Both the position numbers and the translations under genes were made by a program. Below are positions 56,601-63,580 of a stretch of DNA of 64,000 nucleotides, in pieces (the stretch's first letter is position 1; each line of letters begins with the position of its first letter). This DNA is from Corella eumyota (Eukaryota; Chordata; Ascidiacea; Phlebobranchia; Corellidae). The notes below the pieces were generated by a model, which worked only from the letters and a program-made list of their open reading frames with translations, had not been told where the DNA came from and searched no databases. Location: NCBI GenBank assembly GCA_963082875.1, contig OY720102.1, forward strand, positions 12,808,990-12,872,989, given 5' to 3'.

Positions 56601-58123
56601 AACTAACAAATACTGTAAGTATATTACTTTATTGCTTGGTATTTAAAGATTGTTATTTAAACAAGCACCAGATTTAAATAACATTTATATTAAAATTACT
56701 TTATGTAACAACAAAACTTTTTTATTTAGTTTATAAAAATATAAACACAAATTTATTTTCAATTTTATAACAAGAAGTAAAAACGGTCACAATGCCCATT
56801 AACTTTAACAATGGGTCATTGTTAAGTTACAATTTATTGTATTATATTTAAATAAAATAAAATTTTTGTATTTTTCCTATTTTGAAATAATTAAAATTAA
56901 TAAAATGTTTTTTATCAAATTTCTGGTATAATTTAAGAAAATTGATGAATTTATTTTATTAATATTATTTTTAATTTATGTAAATTAGTAGTTTAATTTT
57001 ATTTTATTTAAACTTAAAGTTTAACTTCACTTACTAAAAATAATAACAACAATTAAATTTACTGATTCAATAATTATCGGACTAATAGTTGTTTTAAATT
57101 AATTATTTGAATTCGAATAATTTTTAAATTAAGTTAAATATAAATTTTGTTTAAGATAAAGTTAAACATTTAATATTAAAATTGATTTGTTTAAACAAAA
57201 CTTTAATTTTTATTAAATTTATAATTTTGTAAAAAAAGTTAAACAGTCACAATGCCCATTAACTTTAACAATGCTCCATTGTTAAGTTACAATCCATTGT
57301 ATTAATATTTACTAAAATAAGTTTTAGTGTTTTTTAAGAATCAAATTATTTGAAAATTAAAAGTTTTAAAAATTAATAAATGCAACATTTAACCTAACCA
57401 CAAGAACAATTTAAATCTTTAGAAAATGTTTAAATTTAACAATTATTATTTTTTGAAGTTATATTAAACAAATTTAATTTTAAACATTTATATTTTTTAA
57501 GTTAATAAAAAGCAAATTATAATTCAACAATAAAACTTTATTTAAACTATCGGTGTGCTAATGATAAATTTTAATTAAAGTTTAAATATTTCAGATGCAG
57601 AAGTTGAATATTAGGGGCAACAATCTTGGAGATGAGTGTGCTGTTGTTTTCTCATCATGCCTCCACAACATTCAATACTTAGATGTAGGGAATTGTGGTT
57701 TTACTTGGGATGGGGAACAACTATTGTGGGAAGCAAGCGAAAAAGTTCCAAATATGAAACTGTAAGTTTTGTTTACTATACAACATTATTTAAACATATT
57801 TACTATAGGACAAACATATTTACTATATTTAAATCCCTTACAAGAATAAACTAAAGCTAACTTTTAATAAAAGAGGTTTTTGACACTTTTAGAGACTACC
57901 TTTATTTTTGTAGATAAGTTATTAAATTTTTTTTTTGTTACATTCTATTTTCAAATTTTTTTTTTAAATGGTTGATAATTTTTAAGACGTACATTTACAT
58001 TTTACTAGGCAAGAAGAATAACTTCAAATTTAAAAACAAATACAAACCCTAAAACACGTTAGTTTAAACCCTCTAAAACATGTTATTTCAACTGTCAATT
58101 TGTTTTTATTTAGGAATTTATAA
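35364..58123 (+). CDS. NLR-B: NACHT-LRR immune-receptor-like gene, block B copy
   Basis: Exons: 35364-35630, 38716-38791, 38968-39117, 39877-39926, 40494-40566, 46933-46982, 47156-47228, 51976-53773 (NACHT), LRR exons 54780-54938, 55598-55756, 56456-56614, terminal 57595-57761, stop in 58114-58123. Phases agree at every junction. Domain order is: nine acidic octapeptides, an N/Q-rich segment, two low-complexity cassettes, NACHT with helical/winged-helix region, and LRRs. By family, a cytosolic ATP-dependent sensor. One single-base deletion (near 53279) shifts the frame just before HLTWQELFAAMY. Everything else is open, so this is either a sequencing error, a young null allele or a pseudogene. 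The exon ending at 40566 uses a GC donor. No transmembrane segment, death-fold or other named effector domain was recognised. Confidence 0.8.
35696..36439. mobile_element. hAT-type MITE with 8-bp target duplication
   Basis: The ends taggaatgtgcc and gacacatcccta are inverted. The direct repeat CTAAATAC flanks both sides (35688-35695 and 36440-36447). Subterminal blocks rich in gctcg/cgagc (agctcggctcgtacgagc on the left, ctcgtacacgagtacgagcc on the right) are typical of hAT non-autonomous elements. It is 744 bp with no transposase. It lies in intron 1 of NLR-B and is absent from A. Confidence 0.9.
36519..37808. mobile_element. Tc1/mariner (pogo-like) element, decayed
   Basis: The TIRs tagtcaatggaggtatttat and ataattacctccattgacta are bounded by TA (36517-36518 and 37809-37810). 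Inside, from about 37085, a MPRKYIPP-like start is followed in broken frames by a helix-turn-helix region resembling pogo/Tigger N-termini (NIPKSTVYYHLSNEGTFPSE in one frame). The catalytic part is not recognisable. It lies in NLR-B intron 1 only. Confidence 0.75.
37809..38715. other. Remainder of NLR-B intron 1
   Basis: AT-rich. At about 38140-38290 it contains a degraded relative of the inner part of the palindromic MITE (gataaaatatagtcttacat). No gene seen. Confidence 0.4.
38716..39117 (+). CDS. NLR-B exons 2 and 3 (N/Q-rich segment)
   Basis: Exon 2 (38716-38791) reads NLQAEPFSLNVSGGDFAEIS. Exon 3 (38968-39117) reads VVINFYNPQVNVIRDFHQNE and ends GATIYDSTFPQT. Both have canonical GT-AG sites. 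The segment alternates hydrophobic and N/Q residues, as in short beta-forming motifs at the front of some STAND receptors. This is a resemblance only. Confidence 0.75.
39508..39745 (+). mobile_element. tRNA-derived SINE, near full length
   Basis: Head with box-A-like agcgtggtgtactggtcaaa and a box-B-like part altered to ggtttcggtcc. Body ggggctataaacggtatgaa and ccagcacttaatcagcag; tail ttccaatctcgcgcattcg, then an A-rich end. The corresponding A copy at 5161 lacks the head. Confidence 0.8.
39877..40566 (+). CDS. NLR-B cassette pair 1 (exons 39877-39926 and 40494-40566)
   Basis: It reads STSNENKQQRSSALNQ, then EQPEESQTLDPCKVDPEPRR with RQNE. The second exon ends GAAG followed by gcaagt, a GC donor; all sister exons have gtaagt or gtaaat. 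GC-AG introns are a known minor class and the rest of the donor fits the consensus. Confidence 0.75.
40811..41280. repeat. Dispersed repeat (same family as 1-350), block B copy
   Basis: It starts attataggtgggcacagtta and includes the cagttggcagttacatacac part present at 240 but lost from the A copy at 9790. The Helitron end at 41281 lies in or just after its right-hand part. Confidence 0.6.
41742..42116 (-). CDS. Coiled-coil protein of 124 residues between helicase and Helitron 3' end
   Basis: Starts MLNMEEMLQRINQTKNKLEL and ends SEELLGDLTPEILNA. Long heptad-like stretches rich in K, E, N and L predict a coiled coil; no other domain is recognised. The frame is fully open. It lies downstream of the helicase on the same strand, inside the Helitron boundary, so it may be an accessory gene or captured cargo. 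It could equally be the last exon of a captured host gene. Function unknown. Confidence 0.55.
   Translation of the reverse strand: MLNMEEMLQRINQTKNKLELDINRAMVAFLTNKNETGIQISNEILQTVMEEFGTIKRFIASQHNQNQAIITKLNKELKNLNENKKKMKIDIKDKDENLLVLSQELANSMSEELLGDLTPEILNA
42331..44300 (-). pseudogene. Helitron PIF1-like helicase (C-terminal portion)
   Basis: Reading on the minus strand: IGRIYTNHPLAGDVFCLRIL near 44290-44225 (the conserved segment before the helicase), an intact piece 44222-43722, a Walker A-containing part (FVDARGGAGKTYMLNALLA) around 43640-43600, then an open 389-residue piece 43500-42331 with motif II (IIWDEAPM), FAMTINKSQGQTL and GQLFVAATRVG. These are the ordered SF1B motifs of Helitron helicases, which unwind DNA for rolling-circle transposition. 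One or two frame shifts lie near 43720 and 43500. The Rep half is missing. Confidence 0.85.
44310..45971 (-). pseudogene. hAT transposase (ZBED5/Charlie-like)
   Basis: The N-terminal piece 45971-45726 starts MFNLTIGNMSKRKYSPAYMK and has a BED-type zinc-finger pattern (CVVCIKTL ... LLQRHLITNHP). Then comes a TAG where a Gln codon is expected (EHVKR, stop, RLDKTGTIYQRKKGAV). The main open piece, 45722-44310, has IQLDESTDVTNNAQLLVYVR, GCTTDGAPSTLG and FVHCFIHRFALCAK, the RNase H-like catalytic parts of hAT enzymes. At the C-terminus the hAT dimerisation segment continues in the +1 frame (ECEQGFSALMTIKPKSRNRL near 44400). Two breaks make it inactive. No TIR or 8-bp duplication was found, and its end lies about 10 bases from the Helitron helicase. 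Confidence 0.85.
45990..46932. other. Intron DNA right of the hAT/Helitron complex
   Basis: AT-rich, no coding region recognised. The last 60 bases before 46933 (ctgtaagaaacaatatttta) are again paralogous to block A (about 10094 onward), so the 41281 to about 46870 complex is an insertion relative to A. Confidence 0.45.
46933..47228 (+). CDS. NLR-B cassette pair 2 (exons 46933-46982 and 47156-47228)
   Basis: It reads STSNENVQPRSSASNQ, then EQPEESQTPDPHEVVPEPRR and RQNE. Donors are gttttaac and gtaaat. The next in-frame exon is the NACHT exon at 51976 (glycine/aspartate codon split by the phase-1 intron). Confidence 0.75.
47595..50516 (-). mobile_element. Kolobok-like DNA transposon with THAP-domain transposase
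   Basis: The minus-strand coding pieces are listed separately. The right end is agttcccct followed by TTAA (50517-50520); its inverse aggggaactaaagacaaaac is a plausible TIR, and TTAA duplication plus a THAP domain is the known signature of Kolobok elements. The subterminal part (ggtaaccccctataactttt) is non-coding. No matching left end was found between 47400 and 47600, so the element may be truncated there. Confidence 0.65.
47603..49612 (-). pseudogene. THAP-domain Kolobok-like transposase
   Basis: Start at 49612: MEFSSEILAKKAKLTKSGNF, then CEASGCSNSF and HFHRFP, then (after a frame change near 49465) LKAWLHKMKRSKTLGENSLI followed by CSEHFVQEDY and LKPESVPSIF. This is a C2CH THAP zinc finger with its conserved Trp and AVPTIF-like end. 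The piece 48763-47975 is Ser-rich, then has VVSGDCRFDSPGYSATFGTY and VAEVKNSYWLEIERLKQALN. The piece 47950-47603 has CIATDMHPGIQKMLRDEF and HQFDLWHIAKNLKKRL. The ordered Asp residues (GDxRxDSPG, TDxHxGI) and HQFDxWH fit Kolobok-type transposases as I recall them. Whether the gaps are introns or breaks is unclear. Alternative: a domesticated THAP-family host gene. Confidence 0.65.
50521..51185 (-). mobile_element. Gypsy-type retrotransposon fossil: integrase region
   Basis: On the minus strand, near 50965-50880, the pattern LIGLIHPSSYKEHKYILTL followed by DYATWY matches the conserved start of the integrase catalytic core of gypsy elements. Further integrase-like phrases follow towards 50560. 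It is heavily broken, with many breaks; no LTRs were recognised. Probably old. Confidence 0.6.
51186..51975. other. Intron DNA before the NACHT exon of NLR-B
   Basis: AT-rich. It holds a SINE head at 51695-51782. The last 30 bases (aacaaataataat) are shared with block A. No gene seen. Confidence 0.4.
51695..51782 (+). mobile_element. tRNA-like SINE head
   Basis: It has gtgtggtagtggctcgaaca (box-A-like) and ctgggttcgattcccag (box-B-like, able to form a T-arm stem), followed by the family's tgatcttatgctgtagcgct. The SINE body is absent after ctcttaacc. This is the best-preserved tRNA-like head in the window. Confidence 0.7.
51976..53773 (+). CDS. NLR-B NACHT exon
   Basis: Upstream of the first internal Met (52173) the frame is open to the acceptor (NSLCEQLSTKCFEQARSFAH, then EFCSPVQLDKQLEFVELELA), a Cys-containing helical linker. 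Counting from Met 52173, Walker A GHAGTGKST is at residues 68-76, Walker B IFDGLDEAD at 150-158 and sensor-1 FITSRPR at 195-201. A helical domain follows with FLAWNGFKKKKICFNQKDIK. The frame closes at 53396 because one A is missing in aagca-cttcag (53279); the A copy has aagcaacttcag, which gives NFSHLTWQELFAAMYLF. The rest reads WASLDKFQKCVPKFSTSRWE to the donor at 53773 in phase 0. ATP binding and hydrolysis by this domain normally drive receptor oligomerisation. Confidence 0.9.
53774..54779. other. Intron between the NACHT and first LRR exon (B)
   Basis: Paralogous to 13782-14702, with an extra insertion of about 90 bases around 54220-54315 (gggttaaattaacaagaggg onward). No gene seen. Confidence 0.45.
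54780..54938 (+). CDS. NLR-B LRR exon 1 (159 nt)
   Basis: It reads IKLDLSLNKLEDGTATLLGE, then ELNIRRCNITEVGGLAIARG, ending THP. Phase 0-0. Confidence 0.85.
55598..55756 (+). CDS. NLR-B LRR exon 2 (159 nt)
   Basis: It reads IKLNLSWNYVGDEAVTLLGE, then ELNIRRCNITEVGGLAIARS, ending TNT. It lies 818 bp after LRR exon 1. Confidence 0.85.
56456..56614 (+). CDS. NLR-B LRR exon 3 (159 nt)
   Basis: It reads IKLDLSGNEIGDEAVTLLGE, then ELDIRKCYITEVGGLAIARA, ending TNT. It lies 858 bp after LRR exon 2. Confidence 0.85.
56615..57594. other. Intron with vestigial LRR exon start (B)
   Basis: Around 57150 the phrase ataaattttgtttaag then ataaagttaaac repeats an LRR exon acceptor and first codons without the rest. 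The hairpin phrase cattaactttaacaatg occurs twice (near 56797 and 57257), as expected for two LRR-unit introns with the exon between them lost. Confidence 0.6.
57595..58123 (+). CDS. NLR-B terminal LRR exon(s)
   Basis: Exon 57595-57761 reads MQKLNIRGNNLGDECAVVFS, then CLHNIQYLDVGNCGFTWDGE and ends EKVPNMK before gtaagt. Splicing to the tttatttag acceptor at 58113 ends with L-N-L and TAA (58121-58123). Not splicing also gives an immediate TAA. Confidence 0.75.
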
Positions 58124-59605
58124 TCAACCACTTTTCAGTTATAAAGTAACTGAAGCATCGAATAAAGTAAGTTTTTAGTTTACATAAATATTAGTGATTT
58201 TATAAGGTTTATAAGTATTTGTTAAAATTATTTTTAAAAATGTTGATAATTTTACCCAATAATTAAATTAGATTTTAATAAAATTACACCCACTTATATT
58301 TAACTAGGTTGTGGCCCTGAAATCATGGAAACTTTGTTCATTTTGTTTAAAAAAAAACTTTTCTGTGCAAAAAAGTAAATTGTAAGAAAAGTGGAAAAGT
58401 TATTTTTATTCATTATTTGGTCTTTAGTATTTTTATGTTGTAAACAATGTACTCAGATAAGTGCTAATTTTTACTATATTTGATTTTGTAGAAATACTGG
58501 GAATAATTTACTTCTATTGAACTGTTTGTTTATTTAAGTTTAAGATTAATTCTATTGCTAAAAAATGCATTTTAATTAAGAAAGTTTGCACGTGCTTTAC
58601 TAATATGTAGTTTTGTGTAGTTTTTAGTAGGGATCTTTAGGTTTTAATGTTGTTATTTTCTATATATATTAAATGTTGGCAGGGAACCTCTCCTAATATA
58701 AAACTTTTGCATAAATGACAATATTAAACTTTATTTTACTTGTATCTTATTAACCTATAAAAACATTTCAACTCCATTAATGCTTTATATGTGCTACAAT
58801 AGAGGCATAAAGGGCATGGCTTTAAACTTTTTCTTGTATCCAACCAGTTAAAATAAATTTTAAAGATGTATGTCAATTAGTACAAATAATATTTTAATGA
58901 AATTTTGAATCTTTTCTATTATTTGGACCCAGGACATTATTTGACTTGTCACCACTGTTGTATGTTAACCTGAATCTTATGTAGTTATTGTAGATGTGCT
59001 TTTAAGTGCTTGTATGTTATGCAAATATTAATTCTTCACCGCTTGCCAAACACTTTGTAGAAGCGATTAAAATTCCTAGTTATTCAGCAATATTGTGTTT
59101 TATTTGTTACGATGCTTATAAGGTCATGTTTAAAAATCTAGCAATGTTAAATATTATTTTAAGTACTTTGCTGGAGCAAGTACAGTCTTAACAATTCTTT
59201 CTTTCCCACAAAAATACTAAGCCCATACTTGGACGAATAACTTAAATTTAAGAAAAGTTACCCATAAACAACTTGTCTCCCAGTAAGTGTATAGGGTCAT
59301 CTTTAAACCAAAAAATTTACTGTTTTCTTAACAATCCTTTAAATTACCTTTACAAGCCTACACCTACACACTTATTTTTAATAATATTTATCTCTTAAAA
59401 TGTTTTGAGGATAAACGTTTACGCAACAACAGATGTTTTAACAAATTCGATATACACAAAACAGCGTAAACTTTTGCTCGTACAAATTTTTGGATTTTTA
59501 GTTTTGCGAAAAATTTTACGAAATTGCACGAAATAATAAAACCAGTTTAAAAAGTTGTATTTAAATGATATATTTGGTAGTGGTTGGTGTAGTTGAAAGG
59601 TAACC
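58124..59605. other. NLR-B 3' region and TXNL4A-B upstream DNA
   Basis: Paralogue of 27541-28911 with about 160 extra bases around 58360-58520. Open stretches (for example near 59006-59191) are not conserved as frames between blocks, so they are not called genes. Confidence 0.45.
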
Positions 59606-62600
59606 ATGTCGTACATGCTTCCCCATCTTACAAACGGCTGGCAAGTCGATCAATCGATCTTAAACGAGCAAGAAAAAGTTGTTGTGATTCGGTTCGGTCA
59701 CGATTGGGACCCGGCCTGCATGAAAATCGACGAGGTATTTAATGATTTTAAATATAAATAAGTTCAATAAGGTTTAAGTTGGTACCGGCGTCGAATTTTA
59801 ATATTTTCACGTATCAAGAAACGATATTTTAAACAAAATTTTAGATAAACTAGGCATAAGTTTAATATTTTTGCTGAAAAAGTGGATTTGTGTTATTTTC
59901 TTAGACTTTTTAGAAATATATTTTCAACGTTTAAAGAAAGTTTAATTAAAATTAATTTATTAAAGAAAATTAAGTTTCTATAGAATAATATGCTGTGTAG
60001 TGTTAAGGTGCCATAATTTTAAATTAAAAAAAGAAAATGTTTTATTGATAAAATTATTTTTTTTTGATCATTCTGCGAAATATTTAATTTGGTTGTTTAT
60101 ACAACACAAATATTTTGCTTTAGAATTCTGTATGTGACATTTTAATAAATTAACAATTTTTAATGTTTAGACCTTGTATAGTATAGCTGACAAAGTAAAG
60201 GTTCAATTCATACTCACGCTGTAGAGCTCTTGAGTAAGGAGCTATAAATGGTTTAAACTTCTGCTGAACCAACGAAATTTAATCAAATCACATAAACTTT
60301 AATAATTTAACTTTATGCAAAGTATTTATATTCGGTATTTTCTTTTAAAATTTGTAATTATCTTTTTTTTTGTATAAAGAGTAAAAAATGTTTTGTTTAT
60401 TTTTTTAGATGCCAACATGAAAGTTTAATGGATTAAGTGTGACGTCATAGATTGTAGTAGTCTCATGTCAGTCGTACAAGGATGTCATGTGGTTTTGCAT
60501 ATGGCCAGTGTCATCGATTACAAGGAATTAGTTCCTTGCCAAAAATTATGGAAAATAAATGTTGGAGGTAGGTATTGTGATGTCATAAATTACGTCGTTG
60601 TTATATTAGAATTTGTCAACATAGTTTATTTATTCTAGAACTTAAATGGTGCAGATTACTACAGCCTATTCTTTAATATATTATGACGTCATATAGGAAC
60701 AATGAACGTGCTGGGGGCTTGTTGTGCAAACAATGTCGGTTATTGTCTCTATACGAGCTCAATCGAGGCTTTCGGACCAAATTGAACCATGGAACCACTA
60801 GTGGGTGCTAGTGAAGACACTATTTACTGTTACTCTTCTGTGACGTCATACAGAAGTACAAAAAAAACGCGAAGGAGCTTGTGCTGGAATGGAACGAAAA
60901 AAAAGATGAAAAATGGAAACATTTTAGGTAAAGTCACATTATTTTTATTTATTTTTTAAGTCTTTATCCTCGATGCGGGAAAGTCGAACAAGTGTCCCAA
61001 ACATAGAGTAACAATAGTTAGTTCAACCCAGTCTCAAGTTGCCTGTGGTAGTTTGAGATATTATAAATAATAATTGTCCGATAATTATGCTGCTGATTAA
61101 GTGCTGGCTCAGCAGAAATTTATATTGTTTATAACACCTTACTCAAGGGCGCTACAACATGAGAGTAAGGGGGATTGAATCCACAACCTTATGGTGGTGT
61201 ACCAAGTGTTCTTACTACTACACCACGCTGTCGGTCTACTCGGCATATAATTGTCTGCTTTTGTTCTTTTTATTATTGACATCATAATATTTTGTAGAAA
61301 CTGGTCACATGTGCACTTAGAGGTTCTCGTATTTATGGCGAAGATGACAACTTTACCAAATCGATTCTTTTGCGCCATCTTGCGACTAAAGTAATCAAGT
61401 CTCTTATTCCACCAGAGGCGCTACAAACTCGAATGTACGTTGAAAACGTGACTTGGTGTCACATGATCGCAGCCACGAAAATGCAGGTAAACAAAACTTA
61501 GTTGTTCACTGCTTTAATATTGGGTTGGTGTGCAAAAGATCTCTGGTTCGAGCACCACCACAGCCATATATAGCTCCGGTTGTAACTAATATGTCTCAGC
61601 ATGTTCTTACTGAAAGATTAGGTTTTAAGTTTAGTGAAAAATATTGGTTTATGTTTAATTTAAGTTTATTAATTTCTAATAAATTAACTTGTACTCTGAC
61701 TATAACTTATATTGTACAGGAGTCCCCTTCTTTGGTTGGGGGAAACACCTACTTTATGTGTGATGAAACCACAGAATAATCTTACCTGAGATTAAACTTG
61801 AAATTCTACGAGCATTTGGGTTTCACCATCCACAAGAGGGAGCCATTGTTGCAGTTTTGGTTGTTTATCCTCATTTCAACATTGGTTGTTTGGTGTTGTC
61901 AGGTGCTGGGTTGGTTTGGGGTCAAAAAAGAGGTAAATATTTAGTTTATTGAGTAGTTTTTAGCTGGGTTACTATCATAAAGGTTTTACTTAAAACATAT
62001 TCGCAAAAACACCATTTTACCAAAAACATCGACCTAAATTTTGGTTAAATGTCGTGGTCTAAAACTTATCCCTTTGAAATAAACCCCATACCTATTTGGA
62101 TAATACTTTGGTCACGAGGGTCAGTATGTTAAGTTATTGCAAGGGTTAAACATTTATTTCATGTATAATACTTTTAATGACAACTATTTTGTGATTTTCA
62201 GCCCAATATTACACCAAACATGGCCAAGTTGTTCTGCACAAGATTCACCGTCTCCAATCAAAAGTTTGTGGAACATTTTGACATTTTAACCAAAGTATAG
62301 TTGGCCTGAATCGTTGAATATAATGAAGGAATATGTGAACAAGATTGTAAATGAAGTAGAAAATAGTAACTTGAAAAAAATAGATTAAAAAAAACAAAAT
62401 GTTTTATTGATAAAATTAAGTTTTTTTTGATCATTCTGAGAAATATTTAATTTGGACATTTATACAACACAAATATTTTGCTTTAGAATTCTGTATGTGC
62501 CATTTTAATAAATTAACAATTTTTAATGTTTAGACCTTGTATAGTATAGCTGACAAAGTGAAGAACTTTGCTGTTGTTTACTTGGTTGACATTACTGAGG

Positions 62601-63389
62601 TGCCAGACTTCAACAAAATGTACGAATTATACGACCCCTGCACAACTATGTTCTTCTACAGGTTGTTGTTAACATTAAGATTGTAATTTTGTCGGCACAA
62701 TAATTAAGCATTAGAAAGACTAACCTGTAGTTTGCGGTTTGATTCTTATTGGTTCAGTGAGCTAGCAATAAGGTATAGTGGTCAGAACACTTGGCTACAC
62801 TACATAAGGTTCTGGGTTCAATCCCAACTGCTCGTATGTTGTTGCGCCCTTGAGTAAGGCGCTATAAACGGTATAAACTCCTGCTGAGCCAGCACTTAAT
62901 TAGCAGCATAATTATCGGGCAATTATAATCTATAATATCTCAAACTGCCACAGGCAACTTGAGACTGGGTTGGAGTAACTGATGTTACTCTATGTTAAGG
63001 TCGTGCTTTAGACTTTCCCACATCGAGGATAAAGATATATACAAAAAAAAAATATCCTGAACTACCAAAGGCAACTAAAGACTGGGTCAGGGTAACTGAT
63101 GTTGCTCATAGTTTAGGTCATGAAGTCAATCTTCCCATATCAAGAACAAATAAATACATAAAAGTTTAACAAATCAAATATTAAAATTAGGTTTAAAATA
63201 TTTACAAATTATTAACTGAATAAAATTGATTTCAGGAACAAGCACATAATGATCGATCGTGGGACGGGAAACAACAACAAGATTAACTGGCCGATGGAGG
63301 ATAAACAAGAAATGATTGACATTCTAGAGACAATATTTAGGGGAGCAAGAAAGGGGACGGGGTTGGTGGTTTCCCCAAAGGATTACTAA
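59606..63389 (+). CDS. TXNL4A: TXNL4A-B (DIM1-like), second copy
   Basis: Exon 1 59606-59734, exon 2 62534-62661, exon 3 63236-63389; the joined frame is open and 136 residues long. Differences from TXNL4A-A: CMKIDE instead of CMKMDE, DRGTGNNN instead of DLVTGNNN (the family has DLGTGNNN), and RGARKGTGL. It also stops at SPKDY without the usual tail. Intron 1 is enlarged by a broken exon 2 copy (60171-60199), a SINE scrap and a full set of HSD3B exons (60409-62388), after which TXNL4A intron-1 sequence resumes directly behind the HSD3B stop codon. Spliceosomal U5 component by family. Whether it is expressed across this large intron is unknown. Confidence 0.8.
60171..60199 (+). pseudogene. Truncated TXNL4A exon 2
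   Basis: It carries the exon 2 acceptor and TLYSIADKVK, then breaks off into SINE sequence (aggttcaattcatactc). A complete exon 2 follows at 62534, so this is the left remnant of a duplication. Confidence 0.85.
60197..60280 (+). mobile_element. SINE fragment at a duplication junction
   Basis: It has box-B-like ggttcaattcat, then gctcttgagtaaggagctat and cttctgctgaaccaacg. It is a partial copy of the SINE at 29655-29862, with its head deleted together with most of TXNL4A exon 2. Confidence 0.7.
60409..62388 (+). pseudogene. HSD3B-like pseudogene B1 (five exons) inside TXNL4A-B intron 1
   Basis: Exons a 60409-60567, b 60697-60927, c 61298-61486, d 61720-61932 and e 62202-62388. Exon a has the same in-frame stop after MKV as A2 and B2. 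Exon b stops after EAFGPN and changes frame after YRSTKK. Exon c is open (LVTCALRGSRIYGEDDNFTK, ALQTRMYVENVTWCHMIAAT). Exon d has a TAA after DETTE, then SYLRLNLKFYEHLGF and a strongly hydrophobic stretch. Exon e has a small deletion where A2 reads GYK, changing the frame. There is no NAD-binding first exon. HSD3B identity is clear; function is lost. Confidence 0.85.
60950..61255 (-). mobile_element. tRNA-derived SINE in HSD3B-B1 intron
   Basis: Orthologous to the SINEs at 30535 and 32270: tttatcctcgatgcgggaa, ttgctgattaagtgctgg type body, box-B complement gggggattgaatcc and actacaccacgctg. Confidence 0.8.
62690..63150 (+). mobile_element. tRNA-derived SINE, long form with two tRNA-like heads and two tails
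   Basis: A first head part (ggtttgattcttattggttc), a second head (aggtatagtggtcagaacac ... tctgggttcaatcccaac), body (gcgctataaacggtataaac, ccagcacttaattagcag), tail 1 (cgaggataaagatatata plus A run) and tail 2 (ccaaaggcaactaaagactg ... gaacaaataaatacataaaa). It is the most complete copy in the window. Confidence 0.75.
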
Positions 63390-63580
63390 ACAAAATATCA
63401 ATATTAACGAGTAGGAATATTCTAAAATTTATTGGTTTGTTGTCAGTTTAAAAAAATGAAGTTTATTTAAAACACAAAATTTTAATAATTTAATTTTATG
63501 CGTGGTATTAAGTATTTATATTCAATATTTTTTATAAAATTTTAATTTTTTTTTAATTTCTATTTGATTTATTTTTTTAG

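Noticed and set aside
59006-59191. A small gene between NLR-B and TXNL4A-B
   Set aside because: The paralogous sequence near 28260-28440 does not keep the frame.
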